Positions 1 to 5,171 of a stretch of 5,458 bases of DNA are shown one piece after another. The stretch is from contig JAOZTO010000193.1 of the NCBI GenBank assembly GCA_029942265.1, positions 1-5,458 of the forward strand, read 5' to 3'. The notes below the pieces were generated by a model, which ran no database searches, was not told the origin of the DNA, and saw nothing but the letters and a program-made list of their open reading frames with translations. Position 1 is the first letter of the stretch; each line of letters begins with the position of its first letter. The position numbers were made by a program, and so were the translations under genes. The stretch comes from Desulfocapsa sp. GTDB lineage: Bacteria; Desulfobacterota; Desulfobulbia; Desulfobulbales; Desulfocapsaceae.

Positions 1-347
1 TAGTGAACATCTTCTATCATCACAACTGCGTCAAATTCCTGCGGCAGGTTGTTTCCGGTGTTTACCGGACAGAACTGGTTTTTTGTCAGGCGAACAGGTG
101 CCGCATCGCTTGCAGAGGCCAGATCAGCAAAATGAACCGCAATTCCATCCATAGCGGCTGCATTATAGGCAGGAGAAGAATGGGCGGCAAAAACAGGGGC
201 AGCAGTGATCTGTCCCAGTGCTTCTTCTACGGCAATTTCTACAGTTGCTGCGCTGTTAAAAAAGTTGATTGCATGGAGTGCAGTATTCCATTTTTCTTTG
301 GCCTCATTGAGAGGCATGTTTTTTACATAGATATTTTTTTGTGTCAT
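1..347 (-). CDS. moeA: MoeA-type molybdopterin molybdotransferase, second paralogue (partial, N-terminal part only)
   Basis: The minus strand reads open from an ATG at 347 to the window edge, giving 115 codons without a stop; the C-terminal part lies outside. The start MTQKNIYVKNMPLNEA is followed by MoeA hallmarks: SPAYNAAAMDGIAVHF at about residues 58-73, matching the substrate-contacting S-x-M-D-G-x-A-V motif, and NTGNNLPQEFDAVVMIEDV at about 96-114, matching TGxxLPxGxDAVVMxE. MoeA joins molybdate to adenylylated molybdopterin in the cytoplasm to form molybdenum cofactor. The N-terminal NIYV and the wording of both motifs resemble the long MoeA variants that carry a C-terminal periplasmic-binding-protein-like domain; that domain would be off-window, so this is only an expectation. 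The ATG overlaps the TGA of the upstream moeA in an ATGA, indicating translational coupling. The family call is firm; the subtype is inferred. Confidence 0.85.
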   Translation of the reverse strand, partial: MTQKNIYVKNMPLNEAKEKWNTALHAINFFNSAATVEIAVEEALGQITAAPVFAAHSSPAYNAAAMDGIAVHFADLASASDAAPVRLTKNQFCPVNTGNNLPQEFDAVVMIEDVH

Positions 348-1615
348 GATAAGAGCCGCACCTTTACTTGAGTGTTTTTGTTGATTCCCTGTGATGCCTC
401 ATCAATGAAAAAATATCCATGGGCGCGAGAGAGAGTAGAGATAGAACCGGATTTCCCTAGCACAGGAACAGCAAGTGGAAGATCGTTTTCCTGTTCTTTT
501 AATTGCACCCGAATAAGATCAAGTCGGCCAGCAGCTGAATTGATATTTCGGTCGAGCAGGGCGTTTAGCGAAGGCTGTAGCGAGTGTTTTTGTTGCGAAA
601 TCCCAGCAAACAGTCGTAGTGCAGGATCGACAAAGAGTTCAAAACAGACCATGGCGGATACTGGATGTCCGGGCAAACCAAAGATTGCTGTGTCGTTACT
701 CAGCCCGATGATAATTGGTTTTCCCGGTTTTAAAGCAACGCCATGAACAAGGATTCCTGGATTACCAAGCTGCTCAATAACACGTTCGCCAAGATCACGC
801 ATCCCCACAGAACTGCCACCGGAAAAAAGAACCACGTTGTTTTCACTGACGGCACGTTTGAGGGTTTTTAGAAACAGATCTTCAGTGTCTGTGACTATTC
901 CATAATCGCTAACATCTGCGCCCAAGCGAGTACAAAGCCCTGAGAGAGTGATTGAATTAATATCACGTATTTTCCCAGGAGGTGGAGACTCGGACCAGGG
1001 AACAATTTCGTCACCAGTGGAAAGAATCCCGACTTTAGGCTTTGCATAGACGTCAATTTCTGCAATACCAAGTCCTGCAAGCAAGCCAAGATCCTGAGGT
1101 CGCAGAAGATGTCCCTGCAATAATGCGGGGCTGTTTTTTGCAATATCTTCACCCCGATTAATTAGATTAATGCCCACACCCACACTTTTGACAACTTCGA
1201 TCATTTTTTCATCAACGGGGACGGTGTGTTCAAACATAACCACCGCATCACTGCCTTTTGGAAGCAGGCCACCTGTTGCAATACGAAAACACTTGCCCTG
1301 CTGTACAGTACCTTCAGGCATCTGTCCCATGGCAACTTCACCATCAATTTCAAGATAGCAGGGCATGGTACTGCTTGCACCAAAGGTGTCAGCTGCACGT
1401 ACTGCAAATCCATCCATGGTGGATCTTGGATGATTTGGCAGGTCTTCCGGAGAGAGGATATCACAGGCAAGTACTCTGTCGAGTGCCACAGAAAGAGAGC
1501 ATGTGTCCGTTGCTCTCTTTGAATTCTGCAATGCATCAAGGAGGATGTTCTGTGCTTCCTGTACTGGTGTGAGGCTGACTCGCCCCAGCATATCTTTGAT
1601 TGTATCAGTTGTCAT
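344..1615 (-). CDS. moeA: Molybdopterin molybdotransferase MoeA, full length
   Basis: This 423-residue protein has the usual MoeA length (about 400-420). MoeA catalyses molybdate insertion into adenylylated molybdopterin, the last common step of molybdenum cofactor synthesis, in the cytoplasm. Visible motifs in order: STMDGFAVRAADTFGAS (65-81); RIATGGLLPKGSDAVVMFEH (111-130); RGEDI (154-158); the MoCF-binding domain with LSTGDEIV (198-205), GKIRDINS (214-221), FSGGSSVGMRD (264-274), KPGKPIIIG (296-304) and GLPGHPVSAMVCFE (313-326); and the C-terminal barrel domain with GRLDLIRVQL (363-372) and GKSGSISTLSRAHGYFFI (387-404). The LPGHP version replaces the LPGNP of E. coli. The chosen ATG is preceded by GAGGG six to ten bases upstream. 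The gene begins inside the last 11 bases of the upstream gene and ends in an ATGA overlap with a second MoeA-type gene, so it sits mid-operon. No damage is visible. Confidence 0.96.
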   Translation of the reverse strand: MTTDTIKDMLGRVSLTPVQEAQNILLDALQNSKRATDTCSLSVALDRVLACDILSPEDLPNHPRSTMDGFAVRAADTFGASSTMPCYLEIDGEVAMGQMPEGTVQQGKCFRIATGGLLPKGSDAVVMFEHTVPVDEKMIEVVKSVGVGINLINRGEDIAKNSPALLQGHLLRPQDLGLLAGLGIAEIDVYAKPKVGILSTGDEIVPWSESPPPGKIRDINSITLSGLCTRLGADVSDYGIVTDTEDLFLKTLKRAVSENNVVLFSGGSSVGMRDLGERVIEQLGNPGILVHGVALKPGKPIIIGLSNDTAIFGLPGHPVSAMVCFELFVDPALRLFAGISQQKHSLQPSLNALLDRNINSAAGRLDLIRVQLKEQENDLPLAVPVLGKSGSISTLSRAHGYFFIDEASQGINKNTQVKVRLLS

Positions 1616-2192
1616 GGTTCCCTCTGACTGTTAGCAGGATCATCTTCTCTGACAAGAGGAGGCGTTGTAATTGTTTTGTATCAGCAAGTGTGTCGTTAAT
1701 CGTTAGTGTCTGTATGCTTGCAAGAAGAGGTGGGCGATAGTCCAGAAAACGTTTTAGGGATGTTGCAGAAAGTACACATCCATCTTCTAGCAGTTGTACG
1801 CCTTTCTCTGCAGCAATCATGTTGAAAAGCTTCAAGTGAATGGTGAGTGGAGTCTCAAATGTTTCTGCTGATAAAATAGCGGTCTGTGTACGCAAGGAGG
1901 CATGAACCCCGTCCTTTCTGAAAATGGCACCGGCAAGCCCAGGCATGGCAGCAGATATTGCAAGTACTGCATCATGTCCAAAAAGCTTCTGGTCGAGGCT
2001 GTCGGCTGGCAAGCCATTTAAAAAAATTGTCTGAATTCTTGTAGCGATATATTCCCGTGAAAAATCAGGAAGGGCGAAAAGAAAATCCCCCACACTTGTA
2101 CCCTGATCTGTTTCTATAAAGATGCCGCCTTGTAGCAAGGTGGTAAATCTTGGCAGTGCTGTTGTCTCAACGGTGAAACGTATTTGGTTCAT
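1605..2192 (-). CDS. Conserved-looking 195-residue protein of unknown function in the molybdenum-cofactor operon; possible beta-grasp (MoaD/ThiS-like) domain
   Basis: I cannot assign an established function. The protein has no signal peptide or membrane segment and looks cytoplasmic. The most conserved-looking stretch is residues 52-92, with TIFLNGLPADSLDQ (55-68) and AVLAISAAMPGLAGAIFR (75-92). I have the impression of similar proteins in other deltaproteobacteria, unverified. The order SVGDFLFAL (33-41), a strand ending FLNG (57-60), then GHDAVLAISAAMPGLAG (72-88) recalls MoaD/ThiS sulfur carriers (TVxxLLxxL, VNG, DGDEVAxxPPVxGG). Unlike true carriers, the chain continues about 105 residues past the glycine motif, so the terminal GG is absent; that C-terminal half is leucine-rich with no motif I know. 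The start is 9 bases after the stop of the AI-2E gene, with only a weak GAG-type ribosome site, and the 3' end overlaps moeA by 11 bases. Both suggest co-translation and a role tied to the cofactor genes. Confidence 0.8.
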   Translation of the reverse strand: MNQIRFTVETTALPRFTTLLQGGIFIETDQGTSVGDFLFALPDFSREYIATRIQTIFLNGLPADSLDQKLFGHDAVLAISAAMPGLAGAIFRKDGVHASLRTQTAILSAETFETPLTIHLKLFNMIAAEKGVQLLEDGCVLSATSLKRFLDYRPPLLASIQTLTINDTLADTKQLQRLLLSEKMILLTVRGNHDN

Positions 2193-2201
2193 TTGTTATT
2201 C

Positions 2202-3299
2202 TCATATTTTCTGGACATGAGTGTCATATTTTGCAAAGTAAATTTCTGTCAACGTGAGAAAACCGGTGACAATAAGCGGGCCGTAAATAATACCCAATAC
2301 GCCATAGACACTCAGTCCGCCAAGGATAGACAGAAACACCAAAAGGGTATGCATCTGTACTTCGCTACCAACCATCTTTGGTTTTACAATATATTCAATG
2401 GAAAAGGAAAGGCTAAGATAGAAAAAAAACAGAAAAATTCCCTGTCCGATATTGCCGTTTAACATCAATATCAAAGCGGTCGGGATCATAACCATGCCAA
2501 TACCAAAGATGGGAAGGAACGCAAGAATTGCCATGATTCCGCCCCAGAGAATGGGTGAGCTTAATCCCAGGATGGAAAATACCACACCGCCAAGTATCCC
2601 CTGAATCAGACCACAGATACCGTTTCCTTTGAGGATGGCATTGGCGATCACCTCAAATTTTTCGAGAAGTAATCTGTCTTCATCGTCCGGAAGTGGCGAT
2701 ACAGCAATAACAAAATTGACCAGTTTATCTTGATCGATAAGCAGAAAGAAAATAATCAGAATCATCATAAAAAAGAGGAAAACAAATTGGAGAATATTTG
2801 CAGCCCATGAACTTGCCTGATTATATACAAAAAGTCCCGCCATTTTCGCGATATAGGAGAACATTGCCGTGAGTTGAGATGGTTTAAAATCAAAACCGAA
2901 GTCTTTTAGGAAGTTTTGAAATTGCAGGATAAGGGGGCTATCCTGCATAAAAATCTGCAGTTTCAATCCAACTTGAGTGTCTCTTCCCCAGTGATAGAGT
3001 CCTAGTGCTTCACTGGAAAGAGCACCGACAAAAAACAGCAATGGAATAAAAACAATGACTATGATGAGCAGGCAGGTAAGGATCGATGCTGGCGTTTCAG
3101 GTGTTTTTCTGGCGATTATTCTATAAATAGGGCGAAAAATATTAGTAAGCAGGAATGAAAGAACCAAAATAGACCAGAACGGCCAGAGGATATGACCAAG
3201 TAAAATGATGGAAATGAAAAAAATAAGCAGAAAATACCGTAGTCTCATGGAATTTGGCTTGTCATCAATTAGTGTTATGGGGGCGACGGGGGGTGTCAT
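2202..3299 (-). CDS. AI-2E/PerM (YdiK/TqsA) family transmembrane protein
   Basis: This 365-residue polytopic inner-membrane protein has the family's usual length. A short cytoplasmic N-terminus (1-18) leads into hydrophobic segments at roughly 20-38, 41-56 and 70-95. A soluble stretch (about 96-163) follows, then further segments near 164-188, 226-246, 249-279, 284-305 and 316-350. Family-typical motifs are the LPIFGIGMVMIPTALILML region (262-280), VKPKMVGSEVQMHTLLVF (305-322) and LGGLSVYGVLGIIYGPL (326-342). Members have been linked to autoinducer-2 export, sodium/proton antiport and efflux, but the substrate cannot be read from sequence. The ATG at 3299 has AAAGGA about nine bases upstream; an internal Met18 lies just before the first membrane segment but seems less likely. 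It is the first gene of the run and ends 9 bases before the next start. Any link with molybdenum cofactor rests on position only. Confidence 0.92.
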   Translation of the reverse strand: MTPPVAPITLIDDKPNSMRLRYFLLIFFISIILLGHILWPFWSILVLSFLLTNIFRPIYRIIARKTPETPASILTCLLIIVIVFIPLLFFVGALSSEALGLYHWGRDTQVGLKLQIFMQDSPLILQFQNFLKDFGFDFKPSQLTAMFSYIAKMAGLFVYNQASSWAANILQFVFLFFMMILIIFFLLIDQDKLVNFVIAVSPLPDDEDRLLLEKFEVIANAILKGNGICGLIQGILGGVVFSILGLSSPILWGGIMAILAFLPIFGIGMVMIPTALILMLNGNIGQGIFLFFFYLSLSFSIEYIVKPKMVGSEVQMHTLLVFLSILGGLSVYGVLGIIYGPLIVTGFLTLTEIYFAKYDTHVQKI

Positions 3300-3471
3300 T
3301 ATAATTTTTCCTTTGGTGCGTATTACCCTGTATGACAGGAAGATGTTAACTGTTCAGCCAACACCTGATAATTGGTAAAACACTGAACTGTAGCCGAATA
3401 GTTACGGAAAATGTTGCAATTTCTATGGAGTTGAGTAATTTTAATTCGTTTTTTTGCAGTGTTATTAATAC
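3300..3471. other. Intergenic leader of the minus-strand operon, no gene
   Basis: No coding region or RNA gene is visible here. The stretch must hold the promoter of the minus-strand operon, but I see no convincing -35/-10 pair. It contains a perfect short inverted repeat CCTGT-ATG-ACAGG at 3327-3339, lying 27 bases upstream of the AI-2E start, and a weaker GTTCAG (3352-3357)/CTGAAC spaced repeat. Either could be a regulator site, but both are short enough to arise by chance. Confidence 0.4.
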
Positions 3472-3628
3472 TGATGGACTCGTAAAAAGTCTGAATTTAA
3501 GATGGATTTGTAAAAAACTTCATATTCGAGGCACGTAAATTTCTTATCATTTCGGCGTACTAGAGTACGTTGAAATGATAAGAAATTTACAGTAACGAAG
3601 AAGATGAAGAGTTTTTACGAATCCATCA
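3472..3628. mobile_element. MITE-like inverted-repeat element 1
   Basis: This non-coding element is built as a long imperfect palindrome. The 16-mer GATGGAyTyGTAAAAA occurs three times: 3473-3488 and 3501-3516 on the plus strand, and 3612-3627 inverted. The core 3535-3560 pairs with 3565-3590 around the loop TAGA, with 24 Watson-Crick and two G/T positions out of 26. Taken as TGATGGAC...TCCATCA, the element is bordered on the left by ATAC (3468-3471). On the right it is bordered by ATAC once the neighbouring element is removed on paper (3776-3779), which looks like a four-base target duplication. No transposase is present, so it would be non-autonomous. From memory the GATGGAxTCGTAAAAA end recurs in deltaproteobacterial genomes, unverified. 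It could instead be an attenuation or transcript-protecting hairpin. Confidence 0.6.
3535..3590. repeat. 26-bp near-perfect hairpin core of element 1
   Basis: Arms 3535-3560 and 3565-3590 are complementary at every position except two adjacent G/T pairs (3554-3571 and 3555-3570), closed by the tetraloop TAGA at 3561-3564. Both non-matching pairs have G on the left and T on the right, so a plus-strand transcript would pair throughout with G-U wobbles. A minus-strand transcript would have two C/A mismatches. No T-tract follows, so it is not a standard intrinsic terminator. Confidence 0.85.
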
Positions 3629-3630
3629 AT
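3625..3630. repeat. Left copy of ATCAAT, probable target-site duplication of element 2
   Basis: ATCAAT abuts the left end of element 2, and its first four bases are the last bases of element 1. The identical hexamer abuts the right end of element 2 at 3772-3777. A six-base match at these exact positions is unlikely but not impossible by chance. Confidence 0.5.
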
Positions 3631-3771
3631 GAGTCCGTTGATTTAATAGCATTTTGGTTCGATGTCGAGATAAATGGAAAATTTTACCACAGGCATATAG
3701 TTGATATTCCGAGGATAAAATTTTTCATTTAACGAAGAGATCGGGACAAAAGGCATTAAATCAACAGGCTC
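3631..3771. mobile_element. MITE-like inverted-repeat element 2, with apparent target-site duplication
   Basis: This second non-coding imperfect palindrome is unrelated to element 1 in its core. The end GAGTCCGTTGATTTAAT (3631-3647) is matched in inverted orientation by 3755-3771 at 15 of 17 positions. An inner arm, TAAATGGAAAATTTTACC (3671-3688), pairs with 3713-3731 with one mismatch and one extra base. The centre folds as GGCATAT (3692-3698), loop, ATATTCC (3704-3710). The element is flanked by direct repeats ATCAAT (3625-3630 and 3772-3777), extended to CATCAAT if the terminal C is counted. Such a perfect pair exactly at the ends is the expected scar of a transposition. It encodes no protein, so mobility would need a transposase in trans. 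Confidence 0.6.
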
Positions 3772-3791
3772 ATCAATACTCACTATATAAT
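3761..3791 (+). promoter_or_regulatory. Probable sigma70-type promoter of ilvE
   Basis: A perfect -10 hexamer TATAAT lies at 3786-3791, 43 bases before the ilvE start. The best -35 candidate is weak: TCAACA at 3761-3766, four of six matches, with a long 19-base spacer, located inside the right arm of element 2. The -10 assignment is reasonable; the -35 is a guess. Confidence 0.5.
3772..3777. repeat. Right copy of ATCAAT, probable target-site duplication of element 2
   Basis: This is identical to 3625-3630 and directly follows the right end of element 2. Joining the two copies restores a continuous TCCATCAATAC junction at the right border of element 1. Confidence 0.5.
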
Positions 3792-3823
3792 GGACTGCGG
3801 TTGATTAAAAGAGAAACCGTAAA

Positions 3824-3830
3824 AGAGGTG
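3824..3830 (+). promoter_or_regulatory. Ribosome binding site of ilvE
   Basis: AGAGGTG lies four bases upstream of the ATG at 3835, with AGAGG ending six bases before it, and fixes that start. No other in-frame start has a comparable site. Confidence 0.75.
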
Positions 3831-3834
3831 CACC

Positions 3835-4917
3835 ATGTGGAAAGATTTGGACATATCAGTGACAAGGCGTGAGCCTGATCAACAGAAAAGCAAACCGGGT
3901 CTGGAAAACCTAGGATTCGGAGTGCATTTTACTGATCATATGTTTCTTATGAAATGGGATCGAGAAAATGGATGGCATGACGCCGAAATCTGTCCCTATC
4001 AAAATTTCAGTATGGATCCTGCTGCCATGGTTTACCACTATGGACAGGCAATTTTTGAAGGATTAAAGGCATATAAGGGCGATGATGGCCAAATTTTCAT
4101 GTTTCGGCCAGAAGATAATTTAGAACGTATGAACAGCTCTGCCCTTCGTATGTGTATGCCCCGTCTTCCTGTAGAGAAAGTGCTTAAAGCGCTTAAAGCT
4201 CTTGTGTATCTTGACAGGGATTGGATTCCAACTGCGGATGGTGCAACACTTTATATTCGTCCTACAATGATAGGCATTGAGCCGGTTCTTGGTGTACGTC
4301 CTTCTGAGCAGTATTGTTTTTATGTAATTATGTCGCCAGTAGGTGCCTATTACGCAGAGGGCTTTAATCCTACAAAAATATGGGTAACAGATAAATATGT
4401 TCGTTCCGTCAAAGGCGGAGTAGGGCATGCAAAAACTGCCGGGAATTATGCCGCATCGCTCATGGCTGCACAGGAAGCTGATAAGGCTGGATATACTCAA
4501 GTGCTCTGGCTGGATGCCCATGAACATAAATATATCGAAGAAGTAGGAACATCTAATATCTTTTTCAAAATTGATGACGATCTGATTACTCCACCTCTTG
4601 GCGGTTCTATTCTTGGCGGAATTACCCGTGATTCTGTGATTCAGCTCGCTAAAAGCTGGGGTGTGAATGTGAAAGAACAGCAACTTTCCATAACAGAGGT
4701 AATTGCTGCAATTGAAGATGGTAGCTTGAAGGAGGCATTCGGCTCGGGAACGGCTGCTGTGATATCGCCGATTGGAGAATTATGTTACAAAAATAAGCAG
4801 TATGTTGTAGCAGATGGCAAAACGGGCGAACTGTCTCAACGGCTTTTTGAAGAGCTACAAGCCATTCAAAATGGAAGTCAGGACGATCCTTTTAACTGGA
4901 TTGTACGAGTTGGCTAG
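3835..4917 (+). CDS. ilvE: Branched-chain amino acid aminotransferase (PLP fold type IV)
   Basis: This 360-residue cytoplasmic enzyme reversibly transfers the amino group between glutamate and the keto acids of leucine, isoleucine and valine, the last step of their synthesis and first of breakdown. Motifs: YGQAIFEGLKAY (69-80); RPEDNLERM (91-99); LYIRPTMIG (139-147); KGGVGHAKTAGNYAASLMA (193-211) with Lys200 as the expected pyridoxal-phosphate lysine; QVLWLDAHEHKYIEEVGTSN (222-241) with the cofactor-contacting glutamate near 236; GGSILGGITRDS (256-267); and EAFGSGTAAVISPIG (300-314). Its length and N-terminal extension match the longer class found in eukaryotes and many bacteria, rather than the roughly 309-residue E. 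coli enzyme. It appears monocistronic, with its own TATAAT box immediately after the repeat elements and a terminator-like hairpin 58 bases beyond its stop. No leader peptide or T-box is visible. A D-amino-acid or 4-amino-4-deoxychorismate activity is unlikely given the length and motifs. Confidence 0.96.
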   Translation: MWKDLDISVTRREPDQQKSKPGLENLGFGVHFTDHMFLMKWDRENGWHDAEICPYQNFSMDPAAMVYHYGQAIFEGLKAYKGDDGQIFMFRPEDNLERMNSSALRMCMPRLPVEKVLKALKALVYLDRDWIPTADGATLYIRPTMIGIEPVLGVRPSEQYCFYVIMSPVGAYYAEGFNPTKIWVTDKYVRSVKGGVGHAKTAGNYAASLMAAQEADKAGYTQVLWLDAHEHKYIEEVGTSNIFFKIDDDLITPPLGGSILGGITRDSVIQLAKSWGVNVKEQQLSITEVIAAIEDGSLKEAFGSGTAAVISPIGELCYKNKQYVVADGKTGELSQRLFEELQAIQNGSQDDPFNWIVRVG

Positions 4918-4974
4918 CTGTTTTTCCTGAAAGATTCTTTTTTCCCCAATCCCTATCTCATTTAATGCGCAATA

Positions 4975-5017
4975 TTACCACGACAAATCAAAACGTTGTG
5001 GTAAATTTCATTTTTTT
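4975..5017 (+). terminator. Probable intrinsic terminator after ilvE
   Basis: TTACCACGAC (4975-4984) pairs with GTTGTGGTAA (4995-5004): ten pairs including one G/T, with a ten-base loop. It is followed by AATTTCA and seven T residues (5011-5017). The stem is moderately GC-rich and the T-tract starts six bases after the stem, so termination may be partial. The position between ilvE and the groES promoter fits. Confidence 0.55.
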
Positions 5018-5025
5018 GTCATTTG

Positions 5026-5057
5026 CCCCTTGATTTTAATTAAAGCAAACCTATAGT
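5026..5057 (+). promoter_or_regulatory. Probable groES promoter
   Basis: TTGATT (5030-5035) and TATAGT (5052-5057) are separated by 16 bases: four of six and five of six matches to the sigma70 consensus. The same region reads CCCCTTGAT ... CCTATAG, which partly resembles a heat-shock sigma32 promoter (CTTGAA ... CCCCAT). The sequence does not settle which factor uses it. No CIRCE operator (TTAGCACTC/GAGTGCTAA) is present. Confidence 0.5.
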
Positions 5058-5116
5058 TTTGCGCAGTTCGATGACAACTGGTATTTTACCAATTTATTAA
5101 TAAGAGTTTATAAGAT

Positions 5117-5130
5117 GGGATAAAGATCCC
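5117..5130 (+). other. Small hairpin in the groES leader
   Basis: GGGAT-AAAG-ATCCC forms a perfect five-pair stem with a four-base loop, within the roughly 100-base untranslated leader expected from the promoter at 5026-5057. The same TGGGA (5116-5120) could instead pair with TCCCA at 5154-5158, next to the ribosome site. A role in temperature or translation control is conceivable but unproven. Confidence 0.35.
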
Positions 5131-5160
5131 GAACCTTACTAAACAAACATACGTCCCACA

Positions 5161-5166
5161 GGAGGA
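5161..5166 (+). promoter_or_regulatory. Ribosome binding site of groES
   Basis: GGAGGA, a near-perfect Shine-Dalgarno sequence, ends five bases before the ATG at 5172, as expected for a highly expressed chaperonin gene. Confidence 0.8.
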
Positions 5167-5171
5167 AGTAC

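Noticed and set aside
3..371. 122-codon plus-strand open frame across the start of the second moeA
   Set aside because: The opposite strand encodes unmistakable MoeA motifs over the same bases; the plus-strand product looks random.
2184..2462. 92-codon plus-strand open frame opposite the end of the AI-2E gene
   Set aside because: It overlaps real membrane-protein coding sequence on the other strand and has no recognisable motif or ribosome site.
3300..3471. Molybdenum-cofactor riboswitch upstream of the minus-strand operon
   Set aside because: The region lacks the multi-helix layout and GC-rich conserved segments of that RNA; only short weak pairings are visible.
3501..3590. Long hairpin of element 1 considered as an intrinsic terminator
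   Set aside because: No T-tract follows on either strand and it lies between divergent gene starts, where no terminator is needed.
3472..3777. Repeat region considered as a CRISPR array
   Set aside because: There are only two direct copies of a 16-base motif, no regular spacers and no cas genes; the structure is palindromic instead.
3790..3804. Possible ilvE leader peptide starting ATG GAC TGC GGT TGA
   Set aside because: The ATG overlaps the -10 box, so it would not be transcribed, and it contains no run of branched-chain codons.
4120..4683. 187-codon open frame on the minus strand inside ilvE
   Set aside because: It lies wholly within a clearly recognised aminotransferase gene, has no ribosome site, and its product is rich in Cys, His and Ile with no family resemblance.
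4918..5171. Search for a CIRCE operator upstream of groES
   Set aside because: No TTAGCACTC or GAGTGCTAA-like sequence is present.
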